Positions 24,962-34,455 of a stretch of DNA of 64,000 nt are shown piece after piece (the first letter of the stretch is position 1; each line of letters begins with the position of its first letter). Both the position numbers and the translations under genes were made by a program. The notes beneath the pieces were generated by a model, which worked only from the letters and a program-made list of their open reading frames with translations, was not told where the DNA came from and searched no databases. This stretch comes from Fructilactobacillus carniphilus (GTDB taxonomy: Bacteria; Bacillota; Bacilli; Lactobacillales; Lactobacillaceae): the NCBI RefSeq assembly GCF_024029675.1, contig NZ_CP097121.1:310001-374000 (forward strand), written 5' to 3'.

Positions 24962-24963
24962 AC

Positions 24964-24997
24964 AAAAACAGCAATTCGCGTAGAATTGCTGTTTTTT
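24964..24997. terminator. Bidirectional terminator between ABC operon and membrane protein gene
   Basis: A 12-bp perfect stem AAAACAGCAATT/AATTGCTGTTTT (24965-24976 and 24984-24995) has flanking A- and T-runs. The stop codon of the convergent minus-strand gene lies at its right edge. Confidence 0.88.
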
Positions 24998-25691
24998 AGT
25001 GGAAGAAAGCGAGGAGCGCTACGAGGGCAAAGGTGAGAAAACAGTAGCTAAAGCGTTCGTTGCGGGTGAAAATTTGCGCTCCGTAAGAAACGAGGACGAT
25101 GGCGATTAATCCAGCGTCCTTTGTGATGGGGAAATTGGCTAGTAGTAATCCCGCAAACAAGAAGATGAATAGCACGTTGAATAGGGTAGCCAGTTCCTTC
25201 GTAAAGCGGAGTGCAAAAAAAAGCACGTACAGGGTGAACAAAATCCCGATGTTGAGCAGTGTACTCCGTTCTAAATACTGACTGGTTAAAAAATTAAGGC
25301 TGGCCACCGGGATCACTGCGTTGGTGAGGGAAAAACACAGTAGTCCATAGTAATGATTAATTCCAACCCGGGGCACGCGGAGCAAGATGTTAACCACGCC
25401 ATAAAAAAGGGTCGCAGTAAAAATCAGCAGGGGAAAATGTCCCAAAGCAATGAACCCAAGCGGCAAGATGTTAAAAATTAACGTTAGGCGCACATCCCAC
25501 CGCTTAAGCAAGGTTAAAGTTCCTAATGCCCAACAGATTTCACTAGCGAGAAAAAAGAAGGACTTGGTCCCACTAAAAATGGAGAATGGATAGTTGGCCG
25601 CTAAATTCCAGATGATGATGGTAAGCAACAAGTAGAGCACATTGCTACCTACGGTGACGCTTGTACGTAATTGTTGATTAGATTTTTCCAT
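24996..25691 (-). CDS. Eight-helix membrane protein of unknown function
   Basis: I do not recognise this 231-residue protein. It is very hydrophobic, with seven to eight predicted helices and short polar loops, and no catalytic, metal-binding or nucleotide-binding motif that I can see. A conserved-looking loop RVPRVGINHYYGLLCF and the charged FTRNERFSYCF lie between helices. The start ATG 25691 has AGGTTATCATT upstream, a modest ribosome site. It is monocistronic, convergent with the amino-acid ABC genes and divergent from the SMK-box/metK leader. A membrane-embedded sensor or transporter-like role is possible but unsupported. Confidence 0.7.
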   Translation of the reverse strand: MEKSNQQLRTSVTVGSNVLYLLLTIIIWNLAANYPFSIFSGTKSFFFLASEICWALGTLTLLKRWDVRLTLIFNILPLGFIALGHFPLLIFTATLFYGVVNILLRVPRVGINHYYGLLCFSLTNAVIPVASLNFLTSQYLERSTLLNIGILFTLYVLFFALRFTKELATLFNVLFIFLFAGLLLANFPITKDAGLIAIVLVSYGAQIFTRNERFSYCFLTFALVALLAFFH

Positions 25692-25777
25692 AATGATAAC
25701 CTCGATAATTTCATCTTAATGGACTTTTTTCCTGGGTTCAACTACTTATTTCTAAAAACTTGTGATAGGATAAGATA

Positions 25778-25850
25778 GTTATAAGTATGTTCCCGATAGG
25801 ATTCACGCTTAGTGAAGATGCCTTGTAACCAAAAATATTAGGGGGAAGTT
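25778..25850 (+). promoter_or_regulatory. SMK-box (SAM-III) riboswitch upstream of metK
   Basis: The 5' leader shows all parts of the Lactobacillales SMK box. GTTATAAG (25778-25785) pairs with CTTGTAAC (25822-25829, one G-U). The hairpin TTCAC-GCTTA-GTGAA follows, with the conserved AGATGCCTTGTAACC. The Shine-Dalgarno GGGGGAAG is at 25841-25848, and its GGGAA is complementary to TTCCC (25790-25794). Bound S-adenosylmethionine would stabilise the pairing that hides the ribosome site, so MetK would repress its own translation. Confidence 0.93.
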
Positions 25851-25853
25851 ACC

Positions 25854-27047
25854 ATGAAAGAGAAACATTTATTTACGTCCGAATCGGTGTCGGAAGGACA
25901 TCCCGATAAAATTGCTGATCACATTAGTGATGCCATTTTAGATGCCATTTTGCGCCAGGATCCAGATGCACGGGTGGCGTGTGAAACGTCCGTAACCACT
26001 GGATTAGTGTTAGTTTTTGGAGAAGTGTCCACCACGGCGGACGTCAACATTCGCGAGATTGTTAGAGAGACGATTCGCAAGGCCGGATATGATGATCCCG
26101 CTTATGGGTTTGATGCCGATAACGTGGCTGTGTTGGTTTCAATTGATGAACAATCACCAGACATCGCACAGGGAGTCGATGAATCAGAAGAAACCCGGTC
26201 TGGCAAGGGGGATCCTCTTGATCAAATCGGAGCGGGAGACCAGGGAATCATGTTTGGGTACGCAACTGACGAAACTCCGGAACTGATGCCCCTACCAATT
26301 TCGTTGGCCCATAAACTGATGCGTAAAACCGCCGCAGTTCGTAAGAGTGGTGCAATTGAGTACCTGCGTCCGGATGCCAAGGCCGAGGTAACGGTTGAAT
26401 TTGATGAAGCAGGGCAACCATTACGGGTCGATACAGTTGTCCTTAGTACCCAACACGATCCGGATGTGACCCAAGCACAGATTAAACAAGATGTGGTTAG
26501 TAAAATTGTCAAACAGGTCATTCCCGCCGAGTACCTTGATGACGAAACTAAGTATTTGATTAACCCAACCGGTAAGTTTGTAATTGGGGGACCCAATGGG
26601 GACGCTGGGTTAACTGGTCGAAAGATTATCGTGGATACCTACGGGGGTTCTGCTCACCACGGTGGTGGAGCCTTTTCCGGGAAAGATGCGACAAAGGTCG
26701 ATCGTTCAGCGAGTTATGCCGCTCGCTACATTGCCAAAAACATTGTAGCCGCTGGCTTAGCCCACCGAGTAGAAATTCAGTTAGCCTACGCGATTGGGGT
26801 AGCTGAACCGGTTTCCATTCAAGTGGATACCTTTGGGACTTCTGATTATTCAGAAGAAGAACTAATTCAAGCCATCCGCCAAACGTTTGACCTACGGCCG
26901 GCCGGCATTATCCAAATGTTGGACTTACAACGACCGATTTACAAACAAACGGCCACTTACGGTCACTTTGGCCGCGACGATATTGATTTACCTTGGGAAC
27001 ACACCGATCGGGTAGCCCAGTTACAAGCGGAGCTCCCGAAAAAATAA
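25854..27047 (+). CDS. metK: S-adenosylmethionine synthetase
   Basis: A 397-residue enzyme, the normal length, making SAM from methionine and ATP. Signature segments seen are [19 protein letters not shown] near the N-terminus, [15 protein letters not shown] (about residues 123-137) and the Gly-rich loop [17 protein letters not shown] (about 268-284). The start ATG 25854 follows the SMK-box ribosome site GGGGGAAG. The leader implies translational repression by its own product. The gene is alone in its transcript, ending at a short hairpin before the MFS gene. Confidence 0.97.
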   Translation: MKEKHLFTSESVSEGHPDKIADHISDAILDAILRQDPDARVACETSVTTGLVLVFGEVSTTADVNIREIVRETIRKAGYDDPAYGFDADNVAVLVSIDEQSPDIAQGVDESEETRSGKGDPLDQIGAGDQGIMFGYATDETPELMPLPISLAHKLMRKTAAVRKSGAIEYLRPDAKAEVTVEFDEAGQPLRVDTVVLSTQHDPDVTQAQIKQDVVSKIVKQVIPAEYLDDETKYLINPTGKFVIGGPNGDAGLTGRKIIVDTYGGSAHHGGGAFSGKDATKVDRSASYAARYIAKNIVAAGLAHRVEIQLAYAIGVAEPVSIQVDTFGTSDYSEEELIQAIRQTFDLRPAGIIQMLDLQRPIYKQTATYGHFGRDDIDLPWEHTDRVAQLQAELPKK

Positions 27048-27062
27048 ACAACTGCTAGAAAT

Positions 27063-27087
27063 CCGATCCGTAAGGGTCGTTTTTTTA
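27063..27087 (+). terminator. Terminator after metK
   Basis: Stem CGATCC/GGGTCG (27064-27069 and 27074-27079, one G-T pair) with loop GTAA and seven T residues. It is short but stable. Confidence 0.72.
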
Positions 27088-27111
27088 GTCTGAAAGGAGA
27101 CTTGCTGCATC

Positions 27112-28572
27112 ATGCCAGCACGAACGACAAACGTGAAAGTCGTGACCATTGCCCTGTTTATTGCCACCTTTATGAGTGCAATTGAGGGAACGATTGTGTC
27201 CACGGCTATGCCTACGATTGTGGGAGATCTCCATGGGGTTTCTCTCATGAACTGGGTCTTTTCCATTTTTCTCTTAACCAACGCGATTGCCACACCGATT
27301 TACGGAAAATTGGCGGACCAGTTGGGGCGCAAACGGGTTTTCATCTTTGGCCTGGGGGTTTTTACCTTAGGTTCGCTTTTCTCTGGAATGTCTGGAAGAA
27401 TGGAAACGCTAATTTTATGGCGGGCTCTCCAGGGAGTGGGAGCCGGAGTAATCATGCCGGTTTCGTTTACCATCGTGGCCGATATGTATCCCTTTCAAAA
27501 ACGGGCGGATGTGGTCGGGCTGCTAGGGTCCGCCTGGGGAATCGCCTCTATCGTAGCGCCATTACTAGGGGGCTTCATTGTTGATCAACTCTCGTGGCAC
27601 TGGATTTTCTTCGTTAACGTGCCGATTGGTTTGGTAACAATCGGCCTAATTGCCTGGTTTTTGGTGGAACCGGCTGCGAAGCGTTCCACTCACATTGACT
27701 ATGGCGGAGTCTTTTTAATTGCGGTGGTCTTGTTGGCCATCATGTACCTCTTTCAATTATTGGGAGAAAACCCATTGCACTGGCTAATGATGGCAATCTG
27801 TGTTGTGGTAGCCATCGTTGGCATGCTGCTTTTTATCTATCAAGAACGGCGAGCTGTCGATCCCATTATCCCGTTAAGCATGTTTAAACAACGGACTTTT
27901 GTAACGCAAAACTTGATTGCAGCTCTGATTAGCGGCTTCATCTTTGCCTATGAGGTTTATTTACCAGATTGGACCCAGGGGATTCTGGGTTTACCCGCAA
28001 CCATGGCTGGTTTTGCGATTACTCCGAGTTCGATTATGTGGATCATTGGTTCCTTTTGGACCGGGAAGTTGCTGGCGAAGTTTCGGCCCCAGTTGATTAC
28101 CTACCTGAGTTTAATTTTCATTGGGTGTGGGAGCTTGGCCTCCGTGTTAATTCCGATTAGTACGCCATTTTGGGCCTTCTTCATCATTTCGGGCGTCATG
28201 GGAGTCGGATTCGGATTGTGCATCACAAACGCCTCGGTAACGGTGCAAAATGAGGTCGCTCAAGATCAAATTGGAGTGGCTTCCTCGTTTAATACCCTCA
28301 GTCGAACGTTAGGTCAGACCTTGATGATTTCCATATTTGGGATTGTGATGAATACCACGATGCTGCATGGGGTGCACAGTCATCCCCAGACCAACATGAA
28401 ACTGATGAATGAATTAATTAATCCACAGACGGCTAAGTTATTACCAGCTCATTTAATTCCTCAGCTCCGCGAAATTTTGTATGCAGCGTTACACAACGTC
28501 TTTCTAGTCGCCGGCTTGCTGGTAGTGGCAACGCTCGTGGTAAACTGGTTTGACCGAAAAGCTCGTACTTAG
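27112..28572 (+). CDS. MFS multidrug exporter, DHA2 (EmrB/QacA) family
   Basis: A 486-residue protein with 14 predicted helices. Motif A GKLADQLGRKR lies between helices 2 and 3, and the antiporter motif C SAWGIASIVAPLLGG in helix 5. NWVFSIFLLTNAIATPIYG matches the first-helix region of the 14-helix drug:H+ antiporters. It should export amphipathic toxic compounds using the proton gradient; the real substrate cannot be read from sequence. AAAGGAG lies 12 bases before ATG 27112. It ends 4 bases into the tail of the convergent methyltransferase gene, overlapping at 28569-28572. Confidence 0.9.
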   Translation: MPARTTNVKVVTIALFIATFMSAIEGTIVSTAMPTIVGDLHGVSLMNWVFSIFLLTNAIATPIYGKLADQLGRKRVFIFGLGVFTLGSLFSGMSGRMETLILWRALQGVGAGVIMPVSFTIVADMYPFQKRADVVGLLGSAWGIASIVAPLLGGFIVDQLSWHWIFFVNVPIGLVTIGLIAWFLVEPAAKRSTHIDYGGVFLIAVVLLAIMYLFQLLGENPLHWLMMAICVVVAIVGMLLFIYQERRAVDPIIPLSMFKQRTFVTQNLIAALISGFIFAYEVYLPDWTQGILGLPATMAGFAITPSSIMWIIGSFWTGKLLAKFRPQLITYLSLIFIGCGSLASVLIPISTPFWAFFIISGVMGVGFGLCITNASVTVQNEVAQDQIGVASSFNTLSRTLGQTLMISIFGIVMNTTMLHGVHSHPQTNMKLMNELINPQTAKLLPAHLIPQLREILYAALHNVFLVAGLLVVATLVVNWFDRKART

Positions 28573-29150
28573 CGTTTTTGAATTGCCAACAGAAACGGTG
28601 GTTGGTGAACCTGATTCAAGAATTGATACTGTAAAACGTTGAATTCCCATTGGGGAAGGTGGGGAGCCCAGTTGAGGACCTGGTCCTTTTCCGCTTCTCC
28701 ACCAGGATGACCGTAATAGCAAACCACAATTACTAGTCCAAGGGGTTCCAGGAGCGCCAGACATTTTTCTAATGCCGTAATGGTGGTCTCCGGATGGGTA
28801 ATCACGTGGTGGTCACCATTCGGAAGATAACCAAGGTTAAAGATGGCACTTTTAACTGGAACCCTGACGACCTGGTCCAGTTGTTCGTGTCCCAGTTGCA
28901 CGACCGTTGCGTTCTGGTAGCCAGTAGCAGCTAGTTTTGCTTTCGTGGCCGTTACGGCCGCTTTTTGGATATCAAAACTGTAGACGTGGCCGGTCGAACC
29001 CACTAATTGGGCCAATTTGAGGGTATCATTTCCCATTCCCGCCGTAGCATCGATAACGGTATCACCCGGTTTTACCACCTGGTCTAAGAGGGTGTGGCTA
29101 AAGTGTAATGCAGATTGTAATTTCATGGTAAACCTCGCTTTCTCCCTCAT
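28569..29150 (-). CDS. Class I SAM-dependent methyltransferase, YtqB-like (putative rRNA methylase family)
   Basis: A 193-residue Rossmann-fold methyltransferase. The SAM motif I is VIDATAGMGNDTLKL (about residues 33-47), motif II the acidic end of VYSFDIQ, and a motif-IV-like FNLGYLPNGDHH replaces the usual NPPY. The ending GLVIVVCYYGHPGG and the compact length match the PF06962/YtqB family, called rRNA methylase by homology. YtqB proteins from related bacteria methylate tRNA wobble uridine derivatives (MnmM), which is an alternative name. The ATG at 29150 has GAGG upstream on the minus strand. Its 3' end overlaps the MFS gene by 4 bases. Confidence 0.85.
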   Translation of the reverse strand: MREKARFTMKLQSALHFSHTLLDQVVKPGDTVIDATAGMGNDTLKLAQLVGSTGHVYSFDIQKAAVTATKAKLAATGYQNATVVQLGHEQLDQVVRVPVKSAIFNLGYLPNGDHHVITHPETTITALEKCLALLEPLGLVIVVCYYGHPGGEAEKDQVLNWAPHLPQWEFNVLQYQFLNQVHQPPFLLAIQKR

Positions 29151-29199
29151 TATAGCAATAAAATCCTTGTTTTTTTGCCGGGACTTTGCTATTGTGAGG

Positions 29200-29435
29200 A
29201 GTAACTACAGAGTAACCAATGAAGCAGAGTAGTAGAACCAGACGATTTAGCAGCGACTAAGCGGTAGGTGTGAGCTTAGATTTCAGTGGTTCGAACTTGT
29301 TGTGGAGGTTTTGTTAATCAAATGATTAACCGTTTTCCGCGTTATGGACACGAGCGTTCTTCAATAATTGAAGAGAAGTTAGGTGGTACCGCGGAATTTC
29401 GTCCTATAGAATTAGTTTTCTATAGGCTTTTTTTA
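29200..29435 (+). promoter_or_regulatory. T-box leader of leuS
   Basis: The leader has the conserved T-box sequence AGGTGGTACCGCG (29381-29393), which carries the bulge that pairs with the uncharged tRNA acceptor end. An intrinsic terminator follows. In the stem I region GTGAG-CTT-AGA places a candidate specifier codon CTT (leucine) at 29275-29277, consistent with the downstream gene. Uncharged tRNA-Leu would promote read-through into leuS. It fills most of the gap 29151-29463. Confidence 0.9.
29402..29434 (+). terminator. T-box terminator before leuS
   Basis: Stem CCTATAGAA/TTCTATAGG (about 29403-29411 and 29418-29426) with a TTAGTT-type loop and a seven-base T-run, overlapping the T-box antiterminator 3' side. 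Confidence 0.88.
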
Positions 29436-29463
29436 TGGCAAAAATTACAAAGGAGTGTTGGAC

Positions 29464-31887
29464 ATGGCTGTTTATGATCACAAAGAGATTGAAACCAAAT
29501 GGCAAAACTATTGGGATGAGCACCAGACGTTTAAAACGGGCGAGGATCCAAACAAAGAGAAGTACTATGTTTTAGACATGTTCCCGTATCCATCTGGTCA
29601 GGGACTGCACGTGGGGCATCCCGAAGGGTACACGGCAACTGACATTATGGCCCGTTTTAACCGGATGCAGAACAAGAACGTTTTGCACCCGATGGGATGG
29701 GATGCCTTTGGGCTACCAGCTGAACAGTATGCCATTAAGACTGGGAATAATCCAGCCGAATTTACGAACCAAAACATTCAAAACTTCAAACGCCAGATTA
29801 AATCACTCGGCTTTTCGTACGATTGGAGTCGGGAAGTTAACACGACCGATCCGAAGTACTACAAGTGGACCCAGTGGATTTTTGAACAACTATACAAAAA
29901 GGGCCTCGCCTATGAAGATGAAATCGAGGTCAACTGGGCCCCTGATTTGATGGGCGGTACGGTAGTTGCCAACGAAGAGGTGGTTAACGGTAAGACCGAA
30001 CGGGGTGGTTACCCCGTGTACCGGAAGCCAATGAAGCAATGGGTTTTGCGGATTACGGCGTACGCCGAACGGTTGTTAGATGACTTGGATGATTTGGACT
30101 GGCCGGAAAGCATTAAACAGATGCAACGGAACTGGATTGGAAAATCAGTCGGGGCCAGCATTAAGTTTGACGTGGACCAACATCCAGACGACCAAATTGA
30201 AGTCTTCTCCACGCGGGCGGACACGCTCTTTGGGGCAACGTACCTAGTCTTGTCTCCGGAAAACCCACTGGTAGAAGACATTACGACTGCTGAACAAGCT
30301 GATACGGTGGCTGAATATCAAAAATACGTTGCTTCTAAATCCGATTTGGAACGGACCGACCTTAACAAGGATAAATCCGGAGTCTTTACCGGAGCTTACG
30401 CGAAAAACCCCGTAAACGGGAAATTACTGCCCGTCTGGATTGGGGATTACGTGCTACCATCGTACGGAACGGGAGCCATCATGGCGGTTCCCGCTCATGA
30501 CCAACGAGATTACGAGTTTGCCAAGAAATTTGATTTACCAATCATTCCCGTAATTGCGGGTGGTGACATTGAAAAGGAAGCTTACACTGGCGATGGCGTT
30601 CACATTAATTCAGGCTTTTTGGACGGCATGGACAAAGATGAAGCGCTTCACACCATCATTACCTGGCTGGAAGATCACGATGCGGGAGCAAAGAAGGTTA
30701 ACTACAAGCTCCGGGACTGGATTTTCTCCCGGCAACGGTACTGGGGTGAACCCATTCCGGTGATTCATTGGGACGATGGCACGACTTCACTGGTGCCAGA
30801 AGACGAACTCCCGTTGCGGTTGCCAAAGACCGATAACATTAAACCGTCTGGAACCGGGGAAAGTCCATTGGCTAACCTTAGTGATTGGGTTAATGTAACG
30901 GATAAAAACGGTCGGCACGGTCGGCGGGAAACAAACACAATGCCGCAGTGGGCTGGGAGTTCGTGGTACTACCTCCGTTACGTGGATCCGAACAATGATC
31001 AGATGATTGCTGATCCCGAAAAGTTGAAGTACTGGTTATCGGTTGACCTGTACGTCGGTGGAGCCGAACACGCCGTCTTGCACTTGTTGTACGCTCGGTT
31101 CTGGCACAAGTTCTTGTATGACTTAGGTGTTGTTCCAACCAATGAACCATTCCAACGGTTGGTGAACCAGGGAATGATTCTCGGAACCAATCACGAAAAG
31201 ATGTCGAAATCAAAGGGGAACGTGGTGAACCCGGATGACATCGTGAACGAATACGGGGCAGATACCCTCCGTCTCTACGAAATGTTCATGGGCCCGTTGA
31301 CGGAATCGAAACCATGGAGTACGGATGGAATTACCGGAGCTAACCGGTGGATCAAACGGGTTTGGCGGATGTATGAAGGTGACGCGGAACAAGCAACGGG
31401 CATGGTGGTTAACGAAAACGACGGAGGATTGGCCAAGAGTTATAACCAGACCGTGAAAAAGGTTACCGACGACATCGAAAAAATGCGCTTTAACACGGCT
31501 ATTTCCCAAATGATGGTCTTTGTGAACGACGTTTATAAACGCCAACAACTGCCCAAGGAATACGCCGAAGGGCTAATTAAGTTGCTGTCCCCAATTACAC
31601 CACACATTGCAGAAGAAATTTGGCACCGGTTGGGTCATGACGAAACGATTGCCTACGCTGCTTGGCCGACTTATGATGAAAGCCAATTGCAGGCGGATGA
31701 AGTCCAAATCGCCATCCAAATTAACGGTAAGGTCCGGGCGCGGCTTGCCATTCCTGCTGACGCCGATCAGGACACGATTGAAAAAATGGCTTTGGAACAG
31801 CCAGATGTGCAAGCCAACCTGACTGATAAAACGGTCCGGAAGGTGATTGTGGTTCCGAAAAAGATTGTCAATATTGTAGCCAATTAA
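29464..31887 (+). CDS. leuS: Leucyl-tRNA synthetase
   Basis: An 807-residue class I synthetase charging tRNA-Leu. The HIGH-type motif is HVGHPEGYT (about residues 47-55) and the KMSKS motif is EKMSKSKGN (about 578-586). Between them lies the editing domain with the [15 protein letters not shown] signature. The tryptophan-rich [17 protein letters not shown] is typical of bacterial LeuRS. The start is ATG 29464; the GTG at 29455 overlaps the ribosome site AGGAG (29451-29455) and is not credible. Expression is controlled by the T-box leader. Confidence 0.97.
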   Translation: MAVYDHKEIETKWQNYWDEHQTFKTGEDPNKEKYYVLDMFPYPSGQGLHVGHPEGYTATDIMARFNRMQNKNVLHPMGWDAFGLPAEQYAIKTGNNPAEFTNQNIQNFKRQIKSLGFSYDWSREVNTTDPKYYKWTQWIFEQLYKKGLAYEDEIEVNWAPDLMGGTVVANEEVVNGKTERGGYPVYRKPMKQWVLRITAYAERLLDDLDDLDWPESIKQMQRNWIGKSVGASIKFDVDQHPDDQIEVFSTRADTLFGATYLVLSPENPLVEDITTAEQADTVAEYQKYVASKSDLERTDLNKDKSGVFTGAYAKNPVNGKLLPVWIGDYVLPSYGTGAIMAVPAHDQRDYEFAKKFDLPIIPVIAGGDIEKEAYTGDGVHINSGFLDGMDKDEALHTIITWLEDHDAGAKKVNYKLRDWIFSRQRYWGEPIPVIHWDDGTTSLVPEDELPLRLPKTDNIKPSGTGESPLANLSDWVNVTDKNGRHGRRETNTMPQWAGSSWYYLRYVDPNNDQMIADPEKLKYWLSVDLYVGGAEHAVLHLLYARFWHKFLYDLGVVPTNEPFQRLVNQGMILGTNHEKMSKSKGNVVNPDDIVNEYGADTLRLYEMFMGPLTESKPWSTDGITGANRWIKRVWRMYEGDAEQATGMVVNENDGGLAKSYNQTVKKVTDDIEKMRFNTAISQMMVFVNDVYKRQQLPKEYAEGLIKLLSPITPHIAEEIWHRLGHDETIAYAAWPTYDESQLQADEVQIAIQINGKVRARLAIPADADQDTIEKMALEQPDVQANLTDKTVRKVIVVPKKIVNIVAN

Positions 31888-31942
31888 TCTATTTTGTGCT
31901 AAATTGGTGCTTTGAGATTTGGTTTGAAAGTGGGTTATTTTA

Positions 31943-33625
31943 GTGGATAACGATGTTGAAAACAATCAATTAGAAGAACAACAACAGTTCGCAGAATCAG
32001 AACAGGCCAAGGGTCAAATGTTAAAGGGATCCGCCTGGATGACAATTGGAAGTATTCTTTCACGGATTCTCGGGGCTTTGTATATCATTCCGTGGCGGCT
32101 AATTTTTGGAGCCACCCTATTCCCGATTGCTAACTCGCTTTATACTCAGGGGTACAACATCTACAGCTTTGTGCTGATTGTGGCAATTGCTGGGATTCCA
32201 TCTGCGATTGCGAAGCAGGTAGCGCACTATAACGCGTTAAACGAGTATGGGGTAGGTGTTGAGTTGTATAAAAAAGGGGTTATTCTTTCCATTTTAATGG
32301 GAGTGATTAGCGCCCTAATTCTCTGGTTTGCAGCGCCGTTCTTAACGAACGGGGATTCCAACGTAATTCCGGTCATTCACTCGTTATCGTGGGCGGTTTT
32401 GATCATTCCTACGATGAGTTTAACCCGGGGATATTTCCAGGGTTATGGTGACATGGCCCCGTCCGCGATTTCCCAGTTTATTGAACAATTGGCCCGGGTT
32501 ATTTATATGCTGGTTTCCGCCTTCATTATCTTACGGGTTTTACACGGTAACTGGGTGACAGCGGTGTCGCAATCAACGTTTGCAGCCTTTATCGGCGCCA
32601 TCTTTGGATTTTTGATCCTGGGCTGGTACTACTGGCGCGGGCGTAATTACTACCGATCGTTGGTGGCTCATAGTAACCATCAGTTGCAGGTACCCACGAA
32701 CCAGTTGTATCGTGAAATCATCAGTCAGGCAGTTCCTTTCGTCATCTTGGGAGCCGGAGTGACCATCTTCTCGCTGATTGATCAATTTACCTTCTTTGAC
32801 ATTATGCGGCTGGCAACCAACTTTTCTGAACGGACTTTGCAAGTTGATTACGCGGTCTTTGCGGGGAATGCCAATAAATTGACGATGATCGTGATTTCTC
32901 TGGCTTCATCGTTAGCAATCACGGTCGTACCGTTACTATCAACGGCCTTTACCAAGCGCAACATGCAAATGATGCGAGATCAACTGTCTAATACCATGAT
33001 TCTCTTTGAATTTGTGATGTTACCGGCTTCCTTGGGGATGGCAGCCGTGGCGGGTCCTTTGAATCGGACCTTTTATGGAACAGCAAACATGGACTTTGGA
33101 AGTAACGTGTTGACCTTTGCGGCCATCGCGGCTATTCCAATCGGATTGTTCGTGGTAACTTCTGCCGTCATGCAGGGGGTCTCCCAAAACCGGCGGGCCG
33201 TGAAGTACTTTGTAATCGGAACAATTGCAAAGGTCTTGACGCAATTTCCGTTGGTCTACTGGTTTGGAGCTTTTGGAACACTGATGTCAACTGTAGTCGG
33301 ATTTACAGTTGCCAATGGGTTAATTATTTATTCTTTAAACCGCGACTTTGGTTTTGAGGGTAAAAAGATGCTTAATGATTCGGCCCGATTAATTGCATAT
33401 TCGTTGGCTATGTATGTCATTACTTTAATCGCCGTTTATGCGCTTAACTTCTTAGTTGGATTGTTCGCTAATCCGTTTAGTTCATTGATGAGTTTAGTCG
33501 TGACGGCTTTAGCCGCTCTAATCGGAGCAAGTGTTTACCTGTACTGTACTTTGAAGAGTCGGATTGCCGACGAAGTCTTAGGAGCTCGGGTGGCACGACT
33601 GCGAACCATCTTGCACATTAGTTAA
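31943..33625 (+). CDS. YtgP/MurJ-like lipid II flippase (MOP superfamily)
   Basis: A 560-residue membrane protein with 14 predicted helices after a 30-residue acidic cytoplasmic N-terminus rich in Glu and Gln. The hydrophobic pattern, the GSAWMTIGSILSRILGALYIIPWRLI start and the GYFQGYGDMAPSAISQFIEQLAR loop match the Firmicutes YtgP (MurJ/Amj-type) group. YtgP complements lipid II flipping in cell-wall synthesis. The start GTG 31943 has only a weak ribosome site. It follows leuS by 55 bases, a gene neighbourhood common in lactobacilli, and both may share the leuS T-box control. No terminator separates them. Confidence 0.88.
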   Translation: MDNDVENNQLEEQQQFAESEQAKGQMLKGSAWMTIGSILSRILGALYIIPWRLIFGATLFPIANSLYTQGYNIYSFVLIVAIAGIPSAIAKQVAHYNALNEYGVGVELYKKGVILSILMGVISALILWFAAPFLTNGDSNVIPVIHSLSWAVLIIPTMSLTRGYFQGYGDMAPSAISQFIEQLARVIYMLVSAFIILRVLHGNWVTAVSQSTFAAFIGAIFGFLILGWYYWRGRNYYRSLVAHSNHQLQVPTNQLYREIISQAVPFVILGAGVTIFSLIDQFTFFDIMRLATNFSERTLQVDYAVFAGNANKLTMIVISLASSLAITVVPLLSTAFTKRNMQMMRDQLSNTMILFEFVMLPASLGMAAVAGPLNRTFYGTANMDFGSNVLTFAAIAAIPIGLFVVTSAVMQGVSQNRRAVKYFVIGTIAKVLTQFPLVYWFGAFGTLMSTVVGFTVANGLIIYSLNRDFGFEGKKMLNDSARLIAYSLAMYVITLIAVYALNFLVGLFANPFSSLMSLVVTALAALIGASVYLYCTLKSRIADEVLGARVARLRTILHIS

Positions 33626-33635
33626 AATTGATAAC

Positions 33636-33666
33636 AAAAAAAACAGCGCGAGCAGCGCTGTTTTTT
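33636..33666. terminator. Bidirectional terminator
   Basis: A 12-bp perfect stem (33638-33649 with 33655-33666), core AACAGCGC/GCGCTGTT, flanked by A- and T-runs, between the flippase and the convergent TMEM175-like gene. Confidence 0.9.
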
Positions 33667-34273
33667 ATTTGGGTGTGGGACCCTCGAGTTTGTCACTGTC
33701 CGGAGAGGTGTAAATTCCGTTGATGATAATTTCAATTAAACTAAAGACTAAACCACTAGGTGGGAAAATCCAAATGGCAATGGCAGTTACAATAATTAAA
33801 GCCGGAAACTTCCAACTAATTAAAAATTGATAGCTACACATATTTTTGATTTTTTTAATGCCCGTTTGATCGTTTTCTCGTTCCATTTCGTTTAAAATAA
33901 CCTTGCTGAGAATCAAATAGGCAATGTTCCAAGCAGTGAAGAAAAGCAGGTAGAACAGTTGTGGAGCAACGTTATCCATGAACTTTCCCACCCAGGCCGA
34001 CACGACGGGAATTAGGGACATCGTAAAGAGCCACAGGTTATTGGCCCAATAGATTCGTTTTGTAATCCGGTGAACCAGATAAAACATGTAATGCTGGTTG
34101 TACCAGGCCACTCCGATGAAGACAAAACTAACGATGTAGGCAAACAATTCAGGAATCCCATCGAAGATTTCTTCAAATCTGGGGGTATTCGGGATTTTGA
34201 ATTCCAACACCATGATGGTGATGATAATAGCGACAATGGCATCCGTTAGGGCTTCGACTCGTGATTTTTTCAC
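33665..34273 (-). CDS. TMEM175/DUF1211-family potassium channel-like protein
   Basis: A 202-residue membrane protein with six predicted helices. The N-terminal RVEALTDAIVAIIITIMVLEFKIP corresponds to the DUF1211 first-helix signature (consensus RxxxFSD), here with a Leu-Thr-Asp variant. It has no GYG filter: bacterial TMEM175 proteins conduct potassium through hydrophobic residues of helix 1. The start is GTG 34273 with GGAGG 8 bases upstream (34282-34286 on the opposite strand). A longer frame from TTG 34288 would begin inside that ribosome site. It is a lone gene, convergent with the flippase. Confidence 0.83.
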   Translation of the reverse strand: MKKSRVEALTDAIVAIIITIMVLEFKIPNTPRFEEIFDGIPELFAYIVSFVFIGVAWYNQHYMFYLVHRITKRIYWANNLWLFTMSLIPVVSAWVGKFMDNVAPQLFYLLFFTAWNIAYLILSKVILNEMERENDQTGIKKIKNMCSYQFLISWKFPALIIVTAIAIWIFPPSGLVFSLIEIIINGIYTSPDSDKLEGPTPK

Positions 34274-34455
34274 AGTACCAACCTCCAATTGAAATTTAGT
34301 GCTTCAACTAAAAATTATAGCATATTTTGGATTTACTAAAATTGACTAGTAAGAAATTGATTAATAATCAAATGGGGTGTGAATGGAAAGCGCTTCACTT
34401 CTATGTGGTTAATTGATATGATGAAAACAATCATAGGACGAATTTAACTTTTTGT

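Noticed and set aside
26222..26596. 124-residue minus-strand frame inside metK
   Set aside because: It is fully covered by a highly conserved gene on the other strand and has no recognisable motif or ribosome site.
31573..31965. 130-residue minus-strand frame over the leuS 3' end
   Set aside because: Antisense to leuS and the flippase start, with no ribosome site or family match.
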